From Gentiana macrophylla (lineage: Eukaryota > Streptophyta > Magnoliopsida > Gentianales > Gentianaceae): a stretch of 64,000 nucleotides of DNA. The DNA lies in assembly GCA_026214975.1 (NCBI GenBank), contig CM047805.1:194370601-194434600 (forward strand). The letters are read 5' to 3'. Position 1 is the first letter of the stretch. Every line of letters starts with the position of its first letter. The translations under genes were made by a program, and so were the position numbers. Below the pieces are notes generated by a model. It was not told the origin of the DNA, ran no database searches, and was given only the letters and a program-made list of their open reading frames with translations. Below are positions 35,706-44,478 of the stretch, piece by piece.

Positions 35706-36669
35706 TAGCTGTAGTTATCTTTTTCGTTTTGTTTTCTTTCGTTTTGTTATTTTCGTTGTTATTTTCGTTAATATGAGTAGTTAAACTCAACATAGGCGAA
35801 TATGTGTGAAACGGGTAAAATTAACCCTCGGGAGACGAGATGGGAGTTGTGTCGTGCTTAAATTAAGCGTTCAGTATGATAAACTCATGTTTTAAACTTG
35901 TTTTGATCATTTTAATAACTTTGAATAAAATTGATAACTTTGTTCACGGTTACATCGAGCTTATAAATGTATTTTTGCGGTGAGATGTGAGATATGGATA
36001 TCACTAATCATAGTCACGATTGTTAGATTGACAATCTAAGTGATGATCCGGACTATGCCTAAGTGAAATTCTTATTTTTACGAGATGTGCGAAACATGTT
36101 TTAAAATCATTAAACCATAGTCTTAATCGTTAGATTGGCAACCTAAGTGATACGTTAAAATTATGTTTTTGTGAGGTTTTTCAACGGCTTTTATTCTCGT
36201 CAACCATGTTAGCGAGTTAGCTCTCTAAAAGGGAGGGTTAATAAACTTAGTGTGGGGGTTAAGTGAGAGCTATTCGAGATCTTAACGCAAGAATAAAGAG
36301 TTGACTCTCGTGAATATCATATGGCTCGAATCGGATAAAACACACTCCTTATCAAGTTTTTCTGTGGGGAGATAACTTTGTTGGATCATGGCTCGGCTAT
36401 GCTTTTTAATCACCTAGTTAAACTCGTTAGAATAATCTTTATTTTTCGCATTAGTATAAATCACTCCACCTAAAATTTGATCGCCTAGACTAAGAACCAC
36501 GTTCGCTTTGAACTCACAACCACATTTCTCTTGGGACGACCTCGTACTCCTGTAGCTATCCTAGCAATCGACACAGTACTCTGCGGTTAGAGAGTTAGTT
36601 TACCCACGGTTTTGCGAGTCTTTATAAATGTATTTTTAGTGGGTGAATTTTTCGCTCATCAAAAAAAAT

Positions 36670-36689
36670 TGGCGCCGTTGCCGGGGACC
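36670..36689 (+). other. GGCGCC-type primer binding site
   Basis: TGGCGCCGTTGCCGGGGACC, the same type as the PBS of Athila-like element E at 52054-52071. It lies eight bases after an LTR end, but only 32 bp before the end of the element. Confidence 0.75.
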
Positions 36690-36767
36690 AATATTTTAGT
36701 GGGTGTATTTTTCTCTCATCAGTCTACAGTTTGAGCATACACGAGTTTCGAGGACGAAACCCCTCTT

Positions 36768-36780
36768 AAAGGGGGAGGAA
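36768..36780 (+). other. Polypurine tract of the Del/Tekay-like element
   Basis: AAAGGGGGAGGAA abuts the 3' LTR start at 36781. The preceding GAGTTTCGAGGACGAAAC is the usual Del/Tekay sequence before the PPT. Confidence 0.85.
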
Positions 36781-39095
36781 TGTAATATCTCGACATTTCG
36801 AAAAAAGTAAGGACATGTCTTTTACGGAACGGAATATTATATTGAAATATTTGTGGATTTAAAGTTTTGGTAAAGTAAATATTAGTTTTGGAAAATTTAG
36901 TATTTATGGGGCTTTAGTGGGTTTAAAAGGAAATTAAAGGGGGCTTTCTATGTAATAACTCATTGGGAGTTATATTCTACAAAATAAACTCCCCATAACT
37001 CTTGGGAGTTGTCAGAAGTTCAAGGTTCAAGTTCAAACTTTGGCATCAAAAAAAGAAAAGAAAACAGAAAAGCAAACATAAGAGTTTTCAAAGGATCTTG
37101 ATAATCGTTTGTCAGATTTCAAAATCGTTTGAAGGCTCAGATTCAGCGGAAGAAGGGCTTCCTTTTGACATCAAGATCATCAAGTTTGGATTAAGGTTAG
37201 TTTTGCCTCAGTTTTGGATTCATCAAGAGTGGATCAAGTTTTTATGGTTTCGTTTGGTTGATTCGTAGTTCTTGTTGTTTAGAAGCTCTTGATCACAATT
37301 GTTTTTTGTTCAATTGGTTGATCAACTAGGTTTGGGTTGAAGTCCTAGATATGCTGCAGTCTTTCTGAATGTTTTGCTTTGCTTTTGGCTAGCTAGAAGG
37401 TAAGGGGATCTTCATAATGTTCAATTAAGATCTTATGTTGTTAAAGTTGTGTTTTGGGTATAATTTATGGTGTTTTAATGATTGAAATAATGCCTACTTG
37501 TATTAGAGAAGTATGTGATGTTTAGTTTGATAAAAGTGATGCTTTTCTGTTGTTTTGCTGTGCCTAAAAGTGTTAAACTTGTTAGGAATCGATTGGTGAT
37601 CGTTTAGATGCATAAAACTGAGTTTTTAGGAGTTTCTATGCTTGGTGTAGGTGCACCAGATCCAGTGCGGGTGCACCAAGGAGTCAGAATATTTGTTTTT
37701 ATATTTAGAGGCCTAGTGCTGGCGCACCAGATCCAGTGCGGGCGCACCACATCCATCTTGGGGCGCACTGAATCCGATGTAAGCGTACGGCATGGAAAGA
37801 AAGTCTGTTTGGCGGTCTTGGGCGCACTGGACTTGTCTTTCTTTGTGTTTAGTCAGTTTGGATCCCCGAGTCTAGTTTTAAATGTTGTTTCTTGACATAA
37901 TAACATTAAATTAACATGAACAAGCCTCGATTAAGCTTCTGATGCGTTTAGTTCCGGCATCGAATGTACTCTTCAAGGGAGTTGAAGTTCGGGACCGTCG
38001 GAAGAATATGATAGGCTTGTGCTTTGATGAATTAGCATTCCTCAATGTCTGTGTATGTGCTAGGCCTTGTCCGTGTCTAGTGGTCTAGGAAAGACAGTAG
38101 TAGAGGTGAGGGAGCTTACTTGAAAATACTTAGGTGGCTAGTTAACAATTAATAATAAACGTACTTGTGTAGTGAAAAGATTAAACATCAATCCATTCTT
38201 GGTAAGGTACAAGTCTCTATCGCGATGTGGGGGCGTTCAGATAAAGTGAATAACTCAGTATGTCTTTGGACCCTACGTATGGAGGAACACCACCCCGTAA
38301 GTCTGAGACCCTACGTACGAAGGGACTTCACCGAACGTGTACACTATCGGGCTTTCCCTCGTGGCTATTGGTGTGATCCGCTGATAGGTTACAAACGATA
38401 TCTCGTGGTGGACATTCTTCATGCGTAGTGCCCTTGAATGATGATGTACAAAGATAAGCTAAGCTAGAAACCAATAGTCACAACATGTTGATGAGCATGA
38501 AGTGAACCCTAGAGTTGAGTTGGTCTCATAAAGATAATTTAATAATAATTAATGAACTTTTCATTGTAAGACTTAATTATACATGAGCTTCTTACTCTTG
38601 TTAAGTACTTTGTACTTACCTCAATTACATATGTTGTTTTGTGTGCATTTGGGGTGAGAAGACGAAAATGTTAGCCTTGAGCTCGTTGAGGAGTTCGATG
38701 ATGATTTGATGACGTTGATGCCATGATGATGCTTTCCTTTTTTGTACTTTTATAATAAATGTTGTACTAGATTATGTTGTACTTTCATTTCAAGTTTATA
38801 AGACAAGTGTTGTACTTTCTTTAAGACCTTTGTAAGATTAGTTGTTGTATTTTCTCTTTCGACATCGTATGTTGTAAGTTACTCCATTGTGTAAGTTACC
38901 TTTCTACCCTTAGTTTGTTTGGAGTTTACATTCTTAGTAGCATTTATGGTGTTTGCTGAGTCTTTTTAGCTTCCGTTTGCTAAACTCGATACGACGTAGT
39001 AGAGGCTTACATATAATATTGAATTTATTTAATATTATATGTGACGAGCGTTTCGTTTCCGGGTTAGGGCTCGGTATCTGGGAGCGGGCGTTACA
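36781..39095 (+). repeat. Del/Tekay-like 3' LTR
   Basis: 2315 bp, TGTAATATCTCG...GGGCGTTACA, intact. It contains two copies of a 28-bp GC-rich direct repeat (37651-37678 and 37722-37749) and further GGGCGCAC motifs. Five bases TCTAG follow and could be the TSD, but the left partner is deleted. Confidence 0.88.
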
Positions 39096-39600
39096 TCTAG
39101 GTTCAAATTATCCTTTTTAACAATAAATCCCTTGAAGTTTTTGGGTCCATCATGTGGTTCTGATGAGAGGTTGAGATTGCGGAAGAATTTGGTGAGATTG
39201 TGGGTTGCTCTAGTATCCGGTATCCAGTCAGATTACGAGGTCGATTGAGCTTGGGTCGCATAGGCTTAGGGCGGACGAGTGGGCCGTGGTGCTGGAGGAG
39301 GAGATAATTCAACCACCGTCAGCACATTTGGGCTGTGTGGCCCACTTTCTCACAGATCTAGCATGTTGTGGGAGTGGAGCTATAGTAGAAGGGAGGTCAG
39401 GGGAATGTGGGCACGACCCCTATTTTTATTGAACCGGACCTGCCCCTATTAGGGTTGAAGCCACGACCACGTCTGGTATTTTCATGCATGGGAGAAGTGT
39501 GAAGGTTGGCGGAAATGGGGCTAGAAAGGGGCGGCGCCGGAGGTGCTGAAACAAGGATGGGCTGGTGATGTAGAATGCGTGATTCAGTCATAATAAACTT
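39096..39600 (-). pseudogene. copia B gag end (zinc knuckle) and protease start
   Basis: On the minus strand a CCHC knuckle of the form C-x2-C-x4-H-x4-C is encoded at plus 39322-39363. The Gln between the first two Cys is now TAG. An RGRGFNPNRGRSG basic stretch precedes it. The aspartic protease motif follows as PDTRATHNLT, where copia elements have PD(S/T)GATHH/NLT. The Gly after the catalytic Asp-Thr is changed to Arg. The Del/Tekay-like insertion cuts it at 39095. Confidence 0.82.
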
Positions 39601-40320
39601 CTTTCAACATGATGGCGGTATGGGTAGAAACCACTGTTATAACTTATAAGAGAGTCATATTGCGGTCCCAACCTTGCTAGAAGATAGGCAATTATATTGT
39701 TAGTAGAAAGAGGGTAGCTGGCCATAGCTAATTCATTTGTAAGACGTTTGATGTTGACATAGAACACTCTGGCGGTGTTTTTTTTTAATTTTTTTTATTT
39801 TTATTTTTTAGTGGAAGTGAGTTCCGTGCGTAGATGCATTAAATTTCAACATGGCTTGAGACATAAAACAGGTTTGGAGAGCCAACCAAATTCCACCGGA
39901 CGTGGTGGCGCTTATATACTTGCATCAACACCTCATTTGATTGAAAGGAAGTAATGGTACTCAAAATGAGATTGTCTTATCTTAACGAGCAATGTATGCC
40001 GAATTTAGCTAGGTTTGGCAAATTCATCATGTAGATGTAGCGTAGGTGGTGGAATTAAGCCATCAACATAGCCATAAATACCTTGGTCTTGATGATATGG
40101 GAGGATTGGACTCTCCATAGATGATCGTTTTGACGGGTAAGTTTAGTAATAGAAACGCTCAATTTTGTGCTCTCATGCTACAGTTAAACGATCCTCTTCA
40201 GATAATTCGTCTAACCCAAGGATATCTATAGATGTTTGATGAATGTTGGAATGAGAGATACGAGATAAGGGAGGTTGTGTGCGTGGGAGAGGTGGTGCCG
40301 GTGGACTCATGAGAGGCCAA
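39601..40320 (-). pseudogene. copia B gag, N-terminal part
   Basis: The minus-strand fragments include GQGIYGYVDG-like and PPPTLHLHDEF-like segments, which match the N-terminal gag region of copia elements (substrate-binding fold region of UBN2-type gags). Many stops and frame changes are present, plus a poly-T run near 39779-39810. A possible start ATG lies near plus 40312. Confidence 0.6.
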
Positions 40321-40324
40321 CATG

Positions 40325-40700
40325 GTTATTGTCCTAATATAATTCCATAATATTCTAGATTATACTAATTCCATAATACTCCTTCCGTCGCATTTTATTT
40401 GTCCAGTTTGACTTCTCATACGGATTAAAAATAAATGTAGTTTTTTTTAGAAAAGAAAAATGCAGTTAATTCTTTAAATCTCATTAAATGATATAATATT
40501 CTACACATATATATGCCCTTTAAGAAGTCGGTGGAGCATTTAATTCTACATTTTTTTTTTCATTGAATAAGGTAAGGAGGGAAGGGCAATTAAAGAAATT
40601 TAGCAATTAATGCATAAATTGGACACGTTTTTTTTGGGACAAAACAAAAGAGAAACATAGACAAATAAAATGGAAATGGTAGTATACAATGTCTTCAACA
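40325..40700 (-). repeat. copia B 5' LTR remnant, split by a Stowaway-like MITE
   Basis: The plus-strand pieces 40325-40376 and 40685-40700 together match the 3' LTR tip at 3500-3566 (TTATTGTCCTA, ATTCTAGATTATACTAATTC, GTCTTCAACA). The rest of the LTR and the PBS appear deleted. The five bases TTAAT after 40700 may be the old TSD, but no partner was found. Confidence 0.7.
40379..40682. mobile_element. Stowaway-like MITE
   Basis: 304 bp with terminal inverted repeats CTCCTTCCGTCGCATTTTAT against CTACCATTTCCATTTTATTT, and a TA TSD on both sides (40377-40378 and 40683-40684). The CTCC(T/C)TCCGTC terminus is the hallmark of the Tc1/mariner-related Stowaway group. There is no coding capacity. It splits the tip of the copia B 5' LTR. 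Confidence 0.88.
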
Positions 40701-40736
40701 TTAATTTATATATATAAATTGAACTTGTACAGAAGT

Positions 40737-40742
40737 TTTATT
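40737..40742 (-). terminator. Polyadenylation signal AATAAA for the small ORF
   Basis: AATAAA on the minus strand, about 125 bases after the stop codon of the 67-aa ORF. Confidence 0.35.
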
Positions 40743-40864
40743 CAATATAATTTGGGATCCCACTACACATAAAAAACAGAATTATTCTTAGTTAATCAAA
40801 ACAGCCTTTACCTTTGAAACATGAAATATCATAAACACACCAAAACTTCACATGCAGGCCATGA

Positions 40865-41068
40865 TCAATAACGTTTTGGTAATGGCAGACGTAGCAAAAC
40901 CAACCACTCCTCTAGTGGAATGGGAGAGGGAGCCCACTGGGGAGGTGGCGGCGGAGACGCTACACGTAATGTTGCCAGTGGCCGGCCTGCTCCGGCAACA
41001 GAACCCTTGTCTGGGCATTCAAGTTGGTGAAGCAAAAGAAAAGTTAAGATGATAATCAATGCTTTCAT
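40865..41068 (-). CDS. Candidate small secreted peptide (67 aa)
   Basis: Minus-strand ORF starting MKALIIILTFLLLHQLE, a short positive start plus a hydrophobic core typical of a signal peptide. The rest is Pro-rich (ASPPPPPQWAPSPIP) and ends basic (PLPKRY). A TATAAATA box lies 69-76 bases upstream, and AATAAA (plus 40737-40742) lies about 125 bases downstream of the stop. In-frame upstream ATGs at 41125 and 41110 fall before or at the expected transcription start, so 41068 is preferred. No transposon signature was found. The family is not recognised; a relic or a chance ORF remains possible, as does a frameshifted longer gene. Confidence 0.4.
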   Translation of the reverse strand: MKALIIILTFLLLHQLECPDKGSVAGAGRPLATLRVASPPPPPQWAPSPIPLEEWLVLLRLPLPKRY

Positions 41069-41136
41069 ATTGGAGAAAGTTAGAACATATAACTTATAGT
41101 TAATTAGCATAATAGCATAGCGCATGTTGGCAGAGT

Positions 41137-41144
41137 ATTTATAG
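41137..41144 (-). promoter_or_regulatory. TATA box of the small ORF
   Basis: TATAAATA on the minus strand. Transcription would be expected to start about 25-35 bases downstream, near 41105-41112. Confidence 0.45.
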
Positions 41145-41204
41145 AACATGATGAATAACAAAGACTTTTTTTTAAGGGGAAAACAAAGCAAATTAGTTAA
41201 CAAC

Positions 41205-41470
41205 TAGGTTGCACGGATACAGATACATGAGTACGAATACATGCATACGAGATACGGGATATATGCATGATTTTCGAAAACATTGGATTTAGATATGGAG
41301 GGCATATATGTAAATACAAAAAAAATATACATGGTTCTTTATTTCACATATCCGAGTTATGAATATGCGTTTACAAATCTCGTATCAAACTTTTGAAAAT
41401 TACAAATACGCCTTCAGACGAGTATATAAGTATTTCATACGTCTGTGTGTCATAATACATAAGTCTCCGT
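41205..41470. other. AT-rich region, no gene
   Basis: Repeated short blocks such as GATACATGAGTACGAATACATG and variants of ATACGAGATACGGG give it a loosely repetitive look. No ORF or TE ends were seen. Confidence 0.4.
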
Positions 41471-41480
41471 GTATCACAAG

Positions 41481-41644
41481 CAGTGGCAGAGACAAGTATA
41501 ACTAAATGGAGTTCGCAGACCCCGCTAAAAAAATTAAAACTCTATATTTTAATTATATAAATTTTTTTTAAACCCCGTGAAAAAGATATTTTACTTAAAA
41601 AAAATTTACGGAACCCACCGAAAAGTATTTCTTGATCTGCCACT
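41481..41644. mobile_element. hAT-type MITE
   Basis: 164 bp with imperfect terminal inverted repeats (C)AGTGGCAGAGACAAG against AGTGGCAGATCAAG. The flanks ATCACAAG and ATCACATA look like an eroded 8-bp TSD. The CAGTGGC start is common in plant hAT-derived MITEs. The interior is AT-rich and non-coding. Confidence 0.6.
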
Positions 41645-41647
41645 AAT

Positions 41648-41740
41648 CACATATAAACGGGACTTTTTGTATCGTACAAATTTTTAGACTAGCTAGTCTT
41701 TCTATTCTTCTGGTCACATGTAAACGGGACTTTTTGTATT
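41648..41740 (+). repeat. Direct repeat of 25 bp
   Basis: CACAT-TAAACGGGACTTTTTG occurs at 41648 and 41715 with one difference in the first bases. Confidence 0.7.
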
Positions 41741-42072
41741 TGATTTCTGTTCTTTGAATAGGTATTGTCCATAACCAAAATCTACTGGTCAGATTAATTG
41801 ACCAATGAAAAATAAAAGATTGAATAAGTCCGGTTTATATTTTATATATATTAAATGTAAAGAATATTTCCCTCAAAAAACAAATGTAAAGAATATGAGT
41901 ATCTCATGAAAAGACTTATTGGCCGATTAGAATTTGTTTTTTAATAAAAACATCGTGCATGCATATGTGAATGAATCGATCTCTTAGTGAGTTTCATGTC
42001 ATCACATGCATGATGTATAAGAGGAGTAATGCCTTAAGAGTGATGTTCACTTTATACACATCAGTGGTTTTA
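41741..42072. other. No gene recognised
   Basis: AT-rich sequence without convincing ORFs, TIRs or LTR ends. Confidence 0.5.
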
Positions 42073-42215
42073 TGGTGATCCAGGATCATCATATCACACT
42101 TGTCCACCAATGAAAATCTTTATAAGAAAGGTAAAAATGTAAATTAATGGCATTTATATTTTACACGGTGGGCCCTTTTGTGTTTTGTAGCTTTCCTATT
42201 GCTCCTGGATCACCA
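42073..42215. mobile_element. Short inverted-repeat element (possible MITE)
   Basis: Perfect 13-bp inverted repeats TGGTGATCCAGGA (42073-42085) and TCCTGGATCACCA (42203-42215), with partial extension outwards (ATCATATCACACTTG against CATGTCATACTTGG as a direct-like pair). No TSD could be fixed. Confidence 0.5.
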
Positions 42216-42715
42216 TGTCATACTTGGTCCAGGACCGTAATAAAATTTCCGTATACACATATAAGAGTCTTATAATTCTGAAGGCAATTTTTTTTTTTAG
42301 ACTTCTTGCATTTGATCTGTGCATTAAGAGTCTTATTTAATTTGTAGACTAATAAATTAAGGGAAATGATATGTGCCGCACTATACATTTGTGTAGTGTC
42401 ACTTCCACTACATGCTTTATCCCCTTAATTGAAATGATGAATCATTTATTAATATGGGTCGTGGATAGTGTTGATAGTATTGTGGAAAATATCATGGATA
42501 AAAATATAGTGGATGTATCATCATCCGATAATTAAAGACAGTTGAGATGATAATGAGTACTAGTTATTTGGAGATATAGAGCTGCTGGAATTGATGTTAC
42601 TGAAGATAAAGTGCTTAAATGAATAAAACATCTTTGCAAATGCAACAGAAGGTGATCGATCTACTACATCATAAAGCCTATCATAAAGTTCTCAATGCTG
42701 AATCCTTGAAGAAGT

Positions 42716-42717
<2 letters not shown>
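42216..42717. other. No gene recognised
   Basis: AT-rich intergenic-looking sequence. No TE boundary or coding signature was found. Confidence 0.5.
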
Positions 42718-42778
<61 letters not shown>

Positions 42779-42800
42779 GATATGATATGATATGATATGA
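42718..42800. repeat. (TA)n and (GATAT)n microsatellites
   Basis: About 27 TA units to 42772, followed by several GATAT pentanucleotide units to about 42800. Confidence 0.95.
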
Positions 42801-42919
42801 AACTTGAATGAACATGTCTTTTACTCTGATATATGCATGTGTGTGTGTTTCTTGTTCAGTTTCAGGGAACCACCTTAAATTGGAGTTTAAGACACATCAT
42901 CAAGTTCAAGCTCATCAAG

Positions 42920-43174
42920 TGTGTACACTATTCAAAAGTTAGTTAGGTGGTTGTTAAAGGTTGTTATTGACGGTTACCACCAAGAGGCCAGATACTGAGG
43001 TTCTATATAAGCCTCACTAGGCATAGAATTAAGTTAAGAGTTCAGTTTTCAGTTTTACTAAAATCAGCAATGTACTTCTTCTCTTCTTCTTTAGTTTTTT
43101 CTTCGGATAAAAGATGTTCTATTGTAATTTTCGATGATCAATAAAAGTTTATTGAATTCTTCATAAATTCTTCA
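42920..43174 (+). repeat. 5' LTR of copia C
   Basis: Ends TTCTTCA directly before the PBS. It has a CTATATAAGCC TATA box near 43002 and an AATAAA-rich region near 43140. The start TGTGTACACTATTC is a best guess because there is no second LTR. Confidence 0.65.
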
Positions 43175-43186
43175 TGGTATCGGAGC
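43175..43186 (+). other. Primer binding site of copia C
   Basis: TGGTATCGGAGC immediately after the LTR, initiator-Met tRNA type with one change. Confidence 0.85.
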
Positions 43187-43204
43187 GATTTCTTGTTCAT
43201 CCGC

Positions 43205-43402
43205 TGTGATCTTGTCAAGATTATCAGAAGTTTTTGGTTCTGGTTTGTTGATTCTTGAGAGGGATGTTTCTGCTGTTTGCATGTTCCTGATTCATTGACT
43301 ACACTGTGATCTTGTCAAGATTATCAGAAGATTTTGGTTCTGGTTTGTTGATTCTTGAGAGGGACGTTTCTGCTGTTTGCTTGTTCCTGATTCACTGACT
43401 AG
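43205..43402 (+). repeat. 100-bp tandem duplication in the copia C leader
   Basis: Two copies (43205-43304 and 43305-43402), each starting TGTGATCTTGTCAAGATTAT, differing at only about four positions. Confidence 0.9.
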
Positions 43403-43418
43403 TTCCGGTTCGATTTCC

Positions 43419-44459
43419 ATGGATTCTTTAGTTCAAAATCAAGGCATTTTGCCAAGTAATCCGCTCTATTTGCATCCTAATGAGAATCCAACTTTGATCT
43501 TGGTTCAGCCATTGTTGAATAACAAGAATTATCATCCATGGAGTCATTCCATGAAAATGGCCTTAATAACCAAGAAGATTGGTTTCATAGATGGAACTAT
43601 CGATACTCCTGTTATATATTCACCGGAGTTTCAAATTTGGTTACAATGCAATACTTTTGTAAAGACCTGGATACTAAATTCAGTCATGCCCTCTATAGCC
43701 CAAGGTGTAATGTATAGAGAGACATCAAGGCAAATTTGGTTAGATTTACTATCAAGATTTTCTAGGCTGGATGTATTTCGTTTGGGAGACTTATTGGAGC
43801 AAGTTCATGCTCTTAGACAAGGAGATTCAGATGTTACAACTTATTTTACCAGGCTTAAGACTCTGTGGGACGGAATAGCTATCATGAAACCCAATCATGT
43901 ACGTTCTTGTGTTCCTACGTGCCACTGTGATGGTATTAAGGTGTTTACTGGTTATGTTGAGACATAAAAAGTAGTCAAATTCTTGAGAGGCCTCAATTCT
44001 GAGTTTTCACAAGTGGTGACACAAGCATAATTAATGGTACATGTCCCAGATTTGGATACAGTTTTTTCTATGGCCTTGAAATTAGAAGATCAGAAAGAGT
44101 CTGATAGTAGATTTCCAGAGCCAGCAGCTTTATATAACAAGGCTTTTAATCCTAATCCAAGTGCTGGTTTGCCAGTAAGTACACAAAACTCTAGTTATCA
44201 GTAGAATTCAAGTAAAGCATCAGTCAGTGGAGTGTCCAATTTCAAGAAGAGCAATGGTGCTTCAACTGGTAAGAAGGTACAGTGTACCTTTTGTGGTTAT
44301 ACTGGACACACTGTAGATAAATGCTACAAGAAACATGGATTTCCACCAGGTTGGAAACCTAAGAACAGAGTGAATATGGCAGAATTTGTTTCAGAAGATC
44401 AGGTTGTGAACCCTGGCAACCCCTTGTCCAATACACAGGATTCAGAGGGTTATAAGTAA
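43419..44459 (+). pseudogene. copia C gag with zinc knuckle
   Basis: The ATG at 43419 begins the gag. PLYLHPNENPTLILVQPL and NYHPWSHSMKMAL are the typical N-terminal copia gag blocks, followed by GFIDGTI and YFTRLKTLWD. The same frame continues to 44459. It is broken only by stops at 43965-43967, about 44027 and about 44203, then resumes with the CCHC knuckle CTFCGYTGHTVDKC at 44283-44324 and the KKHGFPPGWKPK block. Gag would form the virus-like particle and bind the element RNA. The stops exclude a full product. Confidence 0.88.
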
Positions 44460-44478
44460 AGATCAGTTTCAACAAATA

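Larger units (their letters stand above)
32842..36721 (+). mobile_element. TGATAACGG...CTCATCA gypsy (Tat-like) LTR element with near-terminal PBS
   Basis: Perfect TSD GTCTA (32837-32841 and 36722-36726). The termini form an extended imperfect inverted repeat: TGATAACGGAAAAATTCACC against GGTGAATTTTTCGCTCATCA ending at 36661. That LTR end is followed by seven A and a PBS-type site (36670-36689). Then comes a 32-bp tail that repeats the LTR end (AGTGGGTGTATTTTTCTCTC...). So the copy is either an LTR plus PBS plus the last bases of a 3' LTR, or a solo LTR whose end was duplicated around a PBS. An Athila-like solo LTR is nested at 33496-35076. Confidence 0.8.
19985..39095 (+). mobile_element. 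Ty3/gypsy Del/Tekay-like retrotransposon (nested host)
   Basis: A complete 3' LTR at 36781-39095 (TGTAATATCTCG...GGGCGTTACA) follows a purine tract. Matching 5' LTR pieces occur at 19985-20529, 29110-29517 and 32007-32151, followed by a PBS at about 32156. Three insertions split the 5' LTR and the interior. The LTR termini and the GAGTTTCGAGGACGAAAC sequence before the PPT are typical of Del/Tekay chromoviruses. The interior (32168-32841 plus 36722-36767) is reduced to about 700 bp without an intact ORF. The element sits in copia B between the protease and the GAG-pre-integrase. Confidence 0.85.
3500..40700 (-). mobile_element. Ty1/copia retrotransposon B, outer shell of the nest
   Basis: Copia fragments on the minus strand read in the correct order from right to left. 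They are 5' LTR remnant (40325-40700), gag (about 39600-40320), zinc knuckle and protease (39096-39600), GAG-pre-integrase and integrase start (19239-19850), integrase (17418-17588 and 14900-15234), RT (13560-14350), RNase H (13347-13560 and 3567-3949) and 3' LTR remnant (about 3500-3566). Both LTR remnants share the tip ending GTCTTCAACA on the plus strand. Four insertions, three of them with perfect TSDs, split the element. Every domain is broken by stops or frameshifts, so this is an old copy. Confidence 0.85.

Noticed and set aside
40852..41052. 66-codon plus-strand ORF opposite the small secreted-peptide candidate
   Set aside because: No signal peptide and no upstream TATA in a suitable position. 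The minus strand has the better gene context.
31494..42772. CRISPR-like or satellite arrays
   Set aside because: The TA, ATT and GATAT runs are simple microsatellites. No spaced identical repeats with unique spacers occur in this plant sequence.
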